Assembly: GCA_938045315.1 (NCBI GenBank) | Contig: CALINM010000034.1 | Span: 1 to 9,089, forward strand | Direction: 5' to 3' | Origin: an uncultured bacterium | Lineage (GTDB): Bacteria; CALINM01 | Length of the DNA stretch: 9,089 nucleotides | The notes under the pieces: generated by a model | The model's input: the letters and a program-made list of their open reading frames with translations, nothing else | Database searches by the model: none | Told to the model about the DNA's origin: nothing | Shown here: piece after piece, positions 1 through 6,623 of the stretch | How positions within the stretch are numbered: the stretch's first letter is position 1 | How the letters are laid out: every line of letters begins with the position of its first letter | Translations under genes and position numbers: made by a program

Positions 1-563
1 TTAAGATCACCCACGCTGGATGCTAAATTTTGCATTTCTCCCAATCCTTTGTGAACTTGCTCCAGCCTTTCACTTACAAGCCTGAAAGACTCGCCTAATC
101 TCTTTTCCAGCGTTTCATGGAGCTTATTATCAACAATTTCTCTCATGTCTTCCAATTTTTTATTTGTATCCTCTTGAAGCAATTTGAGCCTGTTTTCTAC
201 GGTAGCACCTATTTTATCCAACCTTTGCTCTAATGTTTGGACAAGTATACTTAATTGATTTGAAAAAATTTCTAACTGATTTTTCTGCATATTTGTTGTA
301 TCCTTCATTTGTGCTCTTATGGCATTTGTAAAATCAAAAATATTTTTATTTAATTCCTCGCGCAAACTTTTATGCAATACTAAAGTCTCATCTCTAATTT
401 TTCCTATTTCATCCCTGAACAGTTTTTCTAATCTTTCATAATTTTTTCCAATAAAAACAAACTCTTGTTTAATATCGCTTATATCATACTTTCTAAGCCT
501 CAATAATAAAAAAATTAATAAAATCAACATCAATATAAGCAAAGAAATCATAAAAAATTCCAT
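1..563 (-). CDS. rmuC: RmuC-family DNA recombination protein, N-terminal 187 residues (cut by left edge)
   Basis: This is the N-terminal part of an RmuC protein, a membrane-anchored family linked to limiting DNA rearrangement at repeats, with a nuclease-like core. Residues 5-21 form one hydrophobic helix (MISLLILMLILLIFLLL) followed by basic residues, a typical RmuC N-terminal anchor. Residues 30-155 are charged, heptad-like and probably coiled coil. Residues 155-187 (from RLGESFRLVSERLEQVHKG through GLGEMQNLA) match the conserved RmuC segment that leads into the core domain; the core itself lies outside the window. The ATG at 563 has a good Shine-Dalgarno (AGAGGAG, 576-570, six bases upstream) inside the end of the helicase gene. 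Only one base separates it from the helicase stop codon, so the two genes are surely cotranscribed. No stop occurs in frame to the edge. Confidence is high for the family; the exact molecular activity of RmuC is not well established. Confidence 0.93.
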   Translation of the reverse strand, partial: MEFFMISLLILMLILLIFLLLRLRKYDISDIKQEFVFIGKNYERLEKLFRDEIGKIRDETLVLHKSLREELNKNIFDFTNAIRAQMKDTTNMQKNQLEIFSNQLSILVQTLEQRLDKIGATVENRLKLLQEDTNKKLEDMREIVDNKLHETLEKRLGESFRLVSERLEQVHKGLGEMQNLASSVGDL

Positions 564-564
564 C

Positions 565-2163
565 TTAAACTCCTCTAATTTCTAAAATTCTTGAAACTGC
601 AAAAGTTCTTACTTCTCCCCTAATATCGCATATACCTCTTACCCCAATAAATTTTTTGCCCCTATAGTTCATCTCTCCTACCTCTATGGGCAATATTTTT
701 CTTCTACTTTTCTCATCACATGATTTTAAATATACAATCTCAACCTCTTTTTTTCTTTTTAATGCATCCCTTAGAAGTTCGAGTTTCTTTTCTAAGGGGC
801 AATTCTCTTCAGATTTTTTATACTGAAATTCTGTAATAAATTTAACGATTCTTTTATCAATTAAAACCTGGTTTTTTGTTATGGGCTTTTTTAAAATTAA
901 ACCATTTAAAGATGAACATCTACTTAAGGCAACATAAATTTGACCGTGTGCAAAAGTTCCTTTCTCCATATCAATAATTACTTTGTCAAAGGTAAGTCCT
1001 TGACTTTTATGAATCGTAATTGCCCATGCAAGCTTAATGGGATACTGAATAAATGTACCTACACATTGGGTAAGAATTTTTTTATCTTTAAAATCATAGT
1101 AAAACTTAAACATCTGCCACTGAAAAGGTTCCACTTCAACTATATCACCATTTTTCAATTGAACAAGAATAATGTCATATCTATCCCCTGGAATTATTCC
1201 TTTAACAACACCTATAGTACCATTAATCCATCTACCTTCCGAATCATTATTTAAAAGCATTAACTGAGAACCAATCTTAATTTTTAGTTCCAAATTGGTT
1301 GGTAAATCAGATAATTGAAAATCACCTTTTACTTTTCCATAATAGCTAAACTCATTACCAGCAAGACTGTCTAATTTATTTTTGTTTATTTTAGAGGCGA
1401 GTTCATTTGTAGATGTAAGATGCACAAAACCATTTTCATCAAAATCTGATATACATCTACTATTTAAAATTTCAATATCTCTATCCGTAACAGTATTATT
1501 TCTTATTGCATTTAAAATTTCTATAAATTTTTCATCCCTTTGCCTGTAAACCTTCTCCAACTCAATGAATTCCATTTTAAAGACATCGGTATTTAAATCC
1601 TGAAAAATATCAAAGGCGATATTTTTATTAATTCGTTTAAAAACATGGGCATCAAAAAAATATTGACTTTTGTATAAACTATTAAAAATATTTACTTCTC
1701 TGGAAGTCACTACAGGTGGCAGTTGATATAGATCACCAATAAATATCATCTGTATCCCACCAAAGGGCTCTTTTTTATTTGGTCCATTTATTCTTAAAAA
1801 TCTATCTATACAATCAAGCAAATCTGCCCTTACCATGGAAACTTCATCAATAACAAGAGCATTTAAATTTTTATACAAATCAAAATTTATTGGTTTGATT
1901 TTTTCTGCTTTATCTGGTGTTATATCTGGTTTGAAATTAAAAAAGGAATGGATTGTCTGCCCTCCTATATTTACAGCAGAAACACCAGTAGGTGCCAGGA
2001 AAACAACTTTTTTTCTCGTATTTTCTTTAAAATATTTTAGTAAAGTTGACTTGCCTGTTCCTGCTTTACCTGTAATAAAAACATTTTTATTTGTGTATTC
2101 AATTAAATGATAAGCTTTTTCAAACTGATCATTGAACTCAATTTGAGTTTCTTTACAAAACAT
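565..2163 (-). CDS. Pif1-family ATP-dependent 5'-3' DNA helicase with C-terminal WYL-like domain
   Basis: This is a superfamily 1B helicase of 532 residues. Visible motifs, in order: Walker A GKAGTGKST (32-40); motif Ia APTG (57-60), followed by the Pif1-type GQTIHSFF (68-75); Walker B IDEVSM (105-110); PFGG (133-136), then motif III GDLYQLPPV (143-151); LEKVYRQRD (202-210) carrying the motif IV arginine; NGTIG (314-318); AITIHKSQGLTF (381-392); and motif VI GQIYVALSR (407-415). All ATPase motifs are intact, so the enzyme should be active. After the helicase core, residues about 465-532 read like a compact WYL domain, with IVYL (476-479), RRKILPIEV (487-495) and a terminal VRTFAVSRILEI (518-529). 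A WYL domain at this position is known in the Pif1 of Thermotoga elfii, where it is reported to bind single-stranded DNA. No Shine-Dalgarno precedes the ATG. The gene is followed after one base by rmuC. The helicase assignment is very firm; the WYL assignment is good. Confidence 0.93.
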   Translation of the reverse strand: MFCKETQIEFNDQFEKAYHLIEYTNKNVFITGKAGTGKSTLLKYFKENTRKKVVFLAPTGVSAVNIGGQTIHSFFNFKPDITPDKAEKIKPINFDLYKNLNALVIDEVSMVRADLLDCIDRFLRINGPNKKEPFGGIQMIFIGDLYQLPPVVTSREVNIFNSLYKSQYFFDAHVFKRINKNIAFDIFQDLNTDVFKMEFIELEKVYRQRDEKFIEILNAIRNNTVTDRDIEILNSRCISDFDENGFVHLTSTNELASKINKNKLDSLAGNEFSYYGKVKGDFQLSDLPTNLELKIKIGSQLMLLNNDSEGRWINGTIGVVKGIIPGDRYDIILVQLKNGDIVEVEPFQWQMFKFYYDFKDKKILTQCVGTFIQYPIKLAWAITIHKSQGLTFDKVIIDMEKGTFAHGQIYVALSRCSSLNGLILKKPITKNQVLIDKRIVKFITEFQYKKSEENCPLEKKLELLRDALKRKKEVEIVYLKSCDEKSRRKILPIEVGEMNYRGKKFIGVRGICDIRGEVRTFAVSRILEIRGV

Positions 2164-2169
2164 ATTTAT

Positions 2170-2178
2170 ATTGTAGCA
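2170..2178 (-). promoter_or_regulatory. Extended -10 promoter of the helicase-rmuC unit, predicted leaderless start
   Basis: On the minus strand the bases TGCTACAAT form an extended -10 element (TGn plus TACAAT, one mismatch to TATAAT). The last T, at 2170, would be position -7 if transcription starts at 2163, which is exactly the A of the helicase ATG. No Shine-Dalgarno lies between, and no good -35 is seen, which fits an extended -10 promoter. The element sits just downstream of the fhs terminator, where the next unit would need a promoter. This is inferred from sequence only. Confidence 0.5.
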
Positions 2179-2191
2179 TTTTTTTTACAAT

Positions 2192-2229
2192 AAGAAAAAA
2201 GGAGGGCTTATAAGCCCTCCTTTTTTCTT
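2192..2229 (-). terminator. Rho-independent terminator of fhs (perfect palindrome, could act in both directions)
   Basis: Two 19-base arms (2192-2210 and 2211-2229) are perfect reverse complements. The GC-rich core is GGAGGGCT / AGCCCTCC with a four-base TATA loop, flanked by an A-run on one side and a T-run on the other. In the fhs direction it starts 27 bases after the stop codon, and the transcript would end in a U-tract (TTTTTTCTT). Because it is symmetrical it would also stop transcripts from the other side. It separates fhs from the helicase unit. Confidence 0.92.
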
Positions 2230-2255
2230 CAAAACAAATACAAAAATTATTTAGA

Positions 2256-4055
2256 TTAGAAAAGCCCTTTTACTTTTCCCGTATTCACATCAACGTCAAT
2301 TCTTCTAAATGCTGGGTCTGATGCAGTACCTGGCATAAGCTTAATTGGACCTGCAACAGGGACAATAAAACCAGCCCCTTTGAATACAAGAATATCTCTA
2401 ACAAAAAGCTTCCACCCCTTGGGTACACCTTTGAGGTTAGGATTATCTGAGAGGCTCAGATGAGTTTTAACCATACAGGTACCAAGTTCTGCTGATGCTG
2501 GATCTGCTTCGAGAGCTTTTGCTTTAGCAAGAGCTTCAGGTGAGTACTCAACACCGTCTGCACCATACACATGTGTTGCTATGAGATTGATCCTTTCCCT
2601 TAGAGGTGTGCTTAAATCGTACAGGAATTTAAAATTAGTAGGTTCATTACATGCATCAATTACTGCATCTGCAAGCTCGAGTGCTCCTTCTCCACCATAC
2701 TGCCAGTGTTTTGATAGAGCAACTCTTGCACCAGCTTGTTCACAAAGTCTTCTTATGGCCTTAATCTCATTTTCTGTATCAGTGTAAAAAGCATTAATAC
2801 AAACAACAGGATTGGCACCAGATTTTTTCACAATATTAACCATATGGAGAAGGTTCTCACACCCTTTTTCAACATACTCAACATTTTCTTTGCTGTATTC
2901 TTCTGGAAGCGGTCTACCTGGAACGGGAATTGGAGCACCACCATGACTCTTGAGTGCTCTAACAGTTGCTACAATAACAACTGCATTAGGAACTAACCCA
3001 GAGAATCTACATTTTAAATTCCAGAATTTTTCGTAACCAATATCTGCTGCAAAACCAGACTCAGTTACATGATAATCAGAAAGTTTAAGAGCCACTTTAT
3101 CAGCAATTATAGAAGATTGACCAATAGCGATATTTGCAAAAGGTCCTGCATGCACGAAAACAGGCTGTCCTTCAATTGTCTGGATTAAATTTGGATTTAA
3201 AGCGGGAAGCATCCATGCGGTCATTGCACCAGCTACTTCGAGATCCTCACAAGTTACAGGTTTACCTGATTTAGTATATCCAACAACGATTTTTCCTATC
3301 CTCTCTCTGAAATCTTTCAAATCTTTTGCAACAGCTAAAATTGCCATAACCTCTGAAGAAACAGCAATATCAAAACGAGACTCCATCATAAACCCATCTT
3401 GTTTGCCACCCAATCCAATTATAATTTTTCGTAACGCCTGAGCACAGAAATCCATAATCCAGCCCATTTGAACATTTCTTGGATCTATATCAAGCCTTTT
3501 AAGACCTCTTTTTGCTAATTCCTCATCAGTATAGTTAAACTCATGTTGCATTCTTGATGTCAATGCAACCATGGCTAAATTATGAGCATTCATAATAGCA
3601 TTTATATCACCTGTGAAACCTAAAGAAAATTCTGTTAAAGGTATACACTGAGAAAGCCCACCACCAGCAGCAGAACCTTTAACGTTCATTGTGGGACCAC
3701 CAGAGGGCTGTCTAATTGCTGCAGAAACCTTTTTACCCCTTTTGCCAAGCCCCTGAACTAAACCTATTGTTGTTGTAGATTTACCTTCACCTAATGGAGT
3801 CGGTGTTATAGCTGTCACATCAATATATTTTCCATCTAGCTTGTCACCCAATCTTGCTAACACCCTTTGATAATCAACCTTAGCAATGTAATGTCCATAG
3901 GGTAACAACTCCTCATCGGTCAATCCCAACTCTTCAGCAATTTTTTTAATTGGCTTCATTGTTTTTTCAGCTTCTTCAGCAATCTGCCAGTCCTTTAATT
4001 CCCCTCTCCCCAGTTTTTCAGCAATTTCTTTAAAAGTTTTTTCACTCAATGGCAT
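2256..4055 (-). CDS. fhs: Formate-tetrahydrofolate ligase (10-formyl-THF synthetase), long form
   Basis: The enzyme joins formate to tetrahydrofolate at the cost of ATP, giving 10-formyl-THF for purine synthesis, initiator tRNA formylation or the methyl branch of the Wood-Ljungdahl pathway; it is cytosolic. Visible motifs: the ATP-binding [13 protein letters not shown] (84-96, with K92 as the P-loop lysine), RQPSGGPT (115-122), the glycine-rich KGSAAGGG (126-133), FTGDINAI (147-154), HAGPFANIA (302-310), ESGFAADIG (332-340) and [16 protein letters not shown] (574-589). The length of 599 residues exceeds the usual 555-560, mainly through an N-terminal extension of about 20-25 residues plus internal insertions. 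Several motifs differ from the clostridial textbook forms, so this is the longer subtype. The start is supported by a strong Shine-Dalgarno. No folD or other one-carbon gene is next to it. G+C appears higher than in its neighbours, perhaps because it is highly expressed. Confidence 0.97.
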   Translation of the reverse strand: MPLSEKTFKEIAEKLGRGELKDWQIAEEAEKTMKPIKKIAEELGLTDEELLPYGHYIAKVDYQRVLARLGDKLDGKYIDVTAITPTPLGEGKSTTTIGLVQGLGKRGKKVSAAIRQPSGGPTMNVKGSAAGGGLSQCIPLTEFSLGFTGDINAIMNAHNLAMVALTSRMQHEFNYTDEELAKRGLKRLDIDPRNVQMGWIMDFCAQALRKIIIGLGGKQDGFMMESRFDIAVSSEVMAILAVAKDLKDFRERIGKIVVGYTKSGKPVTCEDLEVAGAMTAWMLPALNPNLIQTIEGQPVFVHAGPFANIAIGQSSIIADKVALKLSDYHVTESGFAADIGYEKFWNLKCRFSGLVPNAVVIVATVRALKSHGGAPIPVPGRPLPEEYSKENVEYVEKGCENLLHMVNIVKKSGANPVVCINAFYTDTENEIKAIRRLCEQAGARVALSKHWQYGGEGALELADAVIDACNEPTNFKFLYDLSTPLRERINLIATHVYGADGVEYSPEALAKAKALEADPASAELGTCMVKTHLSLSDNPNLKGVPKGWKLFVRDILVFKGAGFIVPVAGPIKLMPGTASDPAFRRIDVDVNTGKVKGLF

Positions 4056-4060
4056 ACTTT

Positions 4061-4068
4061 TCCTCCTT
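4061..4068 (-). promoter_or_regulatory. Strong ribosome binding site of fhs
   Basis: On the minus strand AAGGAGGA lies five bases before the ATG at 4055. It is the best Shine-Dalgarno in the window. It fixes the start so that the N-terminal extension of Fhs is translated and is not an annotation artefact. Confidence 0.85.
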
Positions 4069-4107
4069 TTTAATGTTATATTTTGGTTACTTTTTGATAG
4101 ACATAAG

Positions 4108-4178
4108 ACTAAGCAAAACTTTACTAAAGAATTTATTCACTCATCCCCCCAAAGAAAAACAAATAAAAAACTAAGCAA
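4108..4178 (-). repeat. Duplicated 9-base motif TTGCTTAGT upstream of fhs
   Basis: The motif TTGCTTAGT (minus strand) occurs at 4116-4108 and again at 4178-4170. Both copies are preceded by GTAAA with a short variable linker, giving about 16-17 related bases each. The start-to-start distance is 62 bases, close to six helical turns, so both sites would face the same side of the DNA. Such a pair could be an operator for a regulator of fhs. In AT-rich DNA a chance match is possible. Confidence 0.3.
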
Positions 4179-4215
4179 TTTTTACCATATTTGAAAATTA
4201 AATAGCAAGAATTTT

Positions 4216-5520
4216 TTACTTTTCATTATAATTTTTAACTTCAGATTTCAATTTAAATATTTCTTCTGCCTCATATCCAGAAAAAAGTAATGAATAAATT
4301 GAATTATTCGTTAAAAGAGGATCTATATTCTCACTAATAATACCCTTCTTTACAAGATAATTCCAACAATCAGTACCAGGAATTGGTGAAAATTCTGCTA
4401 AATTTATTCTCACATTTAATCCTTTTAAAAATTCCACCCCCTCCCATACTTCTTCTATTGTCTGATCCGGCAGCCCGTACATTAAATAAACTCCAAGCTC
4501 CTTTTTTGTAAAACCTGCCTTTTGTAAAAATTTAACAGCTCTAACAAAATCATTATTGTCAACTTTATTCCCCATATCCTTTTGACGTAATGGATTTATG
4601 GTTTCGAGGCTCAATCTTATAGTACTAAAATTAGCTTTTTTGAAAAGACTGGCAAGTTCGTCATCTATAAATCTTGCATGTAACCCATTCGGGGTATGAA
4701 ACCTTACATCTTTGAAAATTTTTATAATCTCTTTAAGGAGTGGCTTAATATAACTCTCCGCGTCAACAAGTAGTGCATCATCATAAAAAGCAAAATCCCT
4801 AACTCCCAAATCATACAATTCAGTTATCTCCTTTAAGACTTCAAAATTATCTCTTCTAAAATATTTTTTATAAATTAATCGGGATGCGCAATAGGAGCAA
4901 CTAAAAGGACATCCATATGATGTTATTATTGGGGCAAAGGATAATATATTATAATAACTAAGTTTATAATATGGCACTTTATTTTCACTGATTTTTTTCA
5001 AATCCAGTTTTTTCAATAATTCATCAAAGTGATAATCAATTCTTCCTTTGTAAACAAAATCTGCACCAGAGTTTGATATAGCATGATCATAATATAATGT
5101 AGCATATACCCCACCTAATACTACAATCACATCTTTGTATAAAGTTTTTATTATATTTATTGCCCTTTGAACGCCTGGATACCAGTATCCCATAATAGAG
5201 GTAATAAAAACAATATCGTAGGGTTGTTTTCTTTTTAGCCTTAACATAAACTCTTCTTCTGATATCCCATATCTTTTATATCTGAATGGAATATCTTTTA
5301 AAACATCAGGTTTATTTACTTCAATAGACTCATATTTACCTGTACCATAATTTTTAAATTTCTTTATTTCCATACAATCGATAAAAGACATATCCACATC
5401 AAACTGACTTAAATACTCAGAAACCTGAAGAAGTCCTAGGGGTCTTGCCCAGAAACAATAAGCCGAGAAATCATAAACCCATGGATTTATTAAAAGAATT
5501 CTTTTTCTTAAAAAACCCAT
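4216..5520 (-). CDS. B12-binding-type radical SAM protein of unknown function
   Basis: This is a 434-residue protein of the COG1032 type. The N-terminal third (about 5-165) looks like a cobalamin-binding Rossmann-type domain: RILLINPWVYD (7-17), YDIVFITSIMGYW (101-113) and VIVVLGGVYATL (131-142). It shows no DxHxxG cobalt-ligating motif, as is common in this superfamily. The radical SAM cluster motif CPFSCSYC gives C204, C208 and C211 for a [4Fe-4S] cluster, followed by LSLETINP (293-300) and MYGLPDQT (337-344). A central segment, YGTGKYESIEV (58-68) to PFRYKRYGI (78-86), is typical of one uncharacterised subfamily. It has no extra cysteine cluster at the C-terminus. The ATG at 5520 follows an in-frame stop and has AAGGAG about 13 bases upstream, a rather long spacing. 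The substrate is unknown; methylation or another radical transformation of a hydrophobic or nucleic acid substrate would be a guess. Confidence 0.85.
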   Translation of the reverse strand: MGFLRKRILLINPWVYDFSAYCFWARPLGLLQVSEYLSQFDVDMSFIDCMEIKKFKNYGTGKYESIEVNKPDVLKDIPFRYKRYGISEEEFMLRLKRKQPYDIVFITSIMGYWYPGVQRAINIIKTLYKDVIVVLGGVYATLYYDHAISNSGADFVYKGRIDYHFDELLKKLDLKKISENKVPYYKLSYYNILSFAPIITSYGCPFSCSYCASRLIYKKYFRRDNFEVLKEITELYDLGVRDFAFYDDALLVDAESYIKPLLKEIIKIFKDVRFHTPNGLHARFIDDELASLFKKANFSTIRLSLETINPLRQKDMGNKVDNNDFVRAVKFLQKAGFTKKELGVYLMYGLPDQTIEEVWEGVEFLKGLNVRINLAEFSPIPGTDCWNYLVKKGIISENIDPLLTNNSIYSLLFSGYEAEEIFKLKSEVKNYNEK

Positions 5521-5533
5521 TTGCTAAAGTATT

Positions 5534-5551
5534 CTCCTTTAACAAAATATA
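5534..5551 (-). promoter_or_regulatory. Possible -10 element and ribosome binding site of the radical SAM gene
   Basis: On the minus strand TATATT (5551-5546) could be a -10 box with RNA starting near 5539, directly before AGGAG (5538-5534). The ribosome binding site is 13 bases from the ATG, farther than usual. No -35 is convincing, as the region upstream is a run of A. Weak support. Confidence 0.3.
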
Positions 5552-5555
5552 CAAA

Positions 5556-5584
5556 TTCATATTTTTAATTTTTTAGTATAAAAT
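5556..5584 (+). promoter_or_regulatory. Possible promoter of the channel operon, with a very short leader
   Basis: TATAAAAT (5577-5584) is a good -10 region. TTCATA (5556-5561) matches TTGACA at four of six positions but is only 15 bases away. RNA would start about 5589-5591, giving a leader of about four to six bases before the ATG at 5595, and no Shine-Dalgarno is present. Transcription would diverge from the radical SAM gene. Confidence 0.45.
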
Positions 5585-5594
5585 ATTTTATTCT

Positions 5595-6623
5595 ATGGTG
5601 AAAGAGTATGATTTTATACTAAAAAAATTAAAAATTGTCATTTTGTTACTTATTTCAATAATTATTTTGGGTACCCCTGGATTTCACTTTTTAGAGGATT
5701 TAAATTTAATTGACTCTTTTTACATGACAATTATTACTGTTTCAACTGTTGGTTTTAGAGAAGTTAGAGAGCTTGATGTACCAGGTAAAATTTTCACTTC
5801 TATATTAATACTCTTTGGGGTGTCCACCGTTGCCTACGGATATTCTGTTATAACTACAATTATTATCGAGGGCGAATTAAAACAAGTTTGGGTCTTCAAA
5901 AGGAGGCTTGAAATGTTACGAAAACTTAAAAACCATTATATAATCTGCGGATATGGTAGAATGGGAAATTATATTTGTAAAAAATTAAATCAAGAAAACT
6001 TACCATTCGTTGTTATTGAAAAAAATAAAGATCTTGCTTTAAAACTTGAATCAGAGGGATACTTACATATAATTGATGATTCTTCAAGAGAGGAAGTTTT
6101 AAAGGAAGCGGGTATTGAAAAAGCAAAAGCGTTAGTAAGCGTTGTTTCCTCTGATGCAGATAATGTCTTCATAGTACCCACAGCAAGGCAACTAAATCCA
6201 GATTTATTCATAATTTCAAGGGCAGCTGAAGAATCATCAGAAATTAAGATGTACAAAGCGGGGGCAAATAAAGTAATTTCACCCTATAAAATTGGTGGCG
6301 ATCGCATGGCGCTTGCCATATTAAAACCAAGCGTTCTTGATTTTATAGAAATAGCAACGAGTCCAACAAAAAGTGAAGAAGCTATTTTGAAAATGGAGGA
6401 AATTTTAATAACTGAAAAATCACAGCTTTGTGGAAAAACAATTATGGAGAGCAAAATCAGAGAAACAAAAGGTGTAATAATAGTGGCAGTAAAAAAATCT
6501 AATGAAAAAATGGAATTTAATCCAAAACCAACGTATAAAATAGAGCCAAATGATATTTTTATCGCTCTTGGCAGTTCCAAACATTTATCTCTACTGGAGG
6601 ACTTAGCTTATGGTAAATTTTAA
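5595..6623 (+). CDS. Two-helix potassium channel with cytoplasmic RCK (TrkA-N/TrkA-C) domains
   Basis: This is an inner-membrane ion channel of 342 residues with the MthK-like layout. TM1 lies at about 12-30, a pore helix at 37-50, the selectivity filter at 51-56 and TM2 at about 65-92. An RCK/TrkA-N Rossmann domain follows (about 112-230) with the nucleotide-binding glycines GYGRMG (119-124) and an acidic E142 at the end of the second strand, which suggests NAD(H)-type binding. A TrkA-C domain makes up about 255-342. The filter reads TVGFRE rather than the standard TVGYGD: TVG is kept, but arginine replaces the second glycine. The family therefore fits a potassium channel gated by a ligand on the RCK ring, but its selectivity is uncertain. 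The ATG has no Shine-Dalgarno; a -10-like box lies 11 bases upstream. The gene overlaps the next one by 14 bases and is first in the operon. Confidence 0.9.
   Translation: MVKEYDFILKKLKIVILLLISIIILGTPGFHFLEDLNLIDSFYMTIITVSTVGFREVRELDVPGKIFTSILILFGVSTVAYGYSVITTIIIEGELKQVWVFKRRLEMLRKLKNHYIICGYGRMGNYICKKLNQENLPFVVIEKNKDLALKLESEGYLHIIDDSSREEVLKEAGIEKAKALVSVVSSDADNVFIVPTARQLNPDLFIISRAAEESSEIKMYKAGANKVISPYKIGGDRMALAILKPSVLDFIEIATSPTKSEEAILKMEEILITEKSQLCGKTIMESKIRETKGVIIVAVKKSNEKMEFNPKPTYKIEPNDIFIALGSSKHLSLLEDLAYGKF
6596..6600 (+). promoter_or_regulatory. Ribosome binding site inside the channel gene that sets the next start
   Basis: GGAGG lies nine bases before the ATG at 6610, within the codons for the last residues of the channel. 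It favours this start over the internal ATG at 6631. The resulting N-terminus (NFNVHMPY) begins with the expected first barrel strand. Confidence 0.75.

Larger units (their letters stand above)
4056..4215. other. 160-base AT-rich spacer upstream of fhs
   Basis: This gap lies between the stop of the radical SAM gene and the start of fhs, both on the minus strand. It holds the fhs ribosome binding site, a run of six C (4145-4150), a short palindrome CTTTA-C-TAAAG (4119-4129) and a duplicated 9-base motif described separately. I see no convincing terminator hairpin for the radical SAM gene. The best -10-like hexamer (TATAAC, 4080-4075) would start the RNA at the ribosome binding site and has no good -35. 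I see no recognisable riboswitch. Confidence 0.6.

Noticed and set aside
940-1254. Plus-strand open frame opposite the helicase gene
   Set aside because: It overlaps conserved helicase motifs on the other strand, and its product is low-complexity and lysine/asparagine-rich without a recognisable domain.
565-2163. The helicase as RecD2
   Set aside because: The motifs GQTIHSFF, GDLYQLPPV and GQIYVALSR are of the Pif1 type, and the N-terminal region of RecD2 is missing.
4075-4103. TATAAC with TGTCTA at 17-base spacing as the fhs promoter
   Set aside because: The -35 matches the consensus poorly, and the RNA would begin at the ribosome binding site. The true promoter may lie further upstream or in the radical SAM gene.
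4132-4150. Mini open frame ATG AGT GAA TAA after a run of six G (minus strand), as a possible upstream ORF of fhs
   Set aside because: Only three codons long; the G-run is a poor Shine-Dalgarno, and such short frames are expected by chance.
4216-5520. Assignment of the radical SAM protein to a classical cobalamin methyltransferase
   Set aside because: No DxHxxG motif is present, and the subfamily-specific central region does not match a characterised methylase that I know. The general name is safer.
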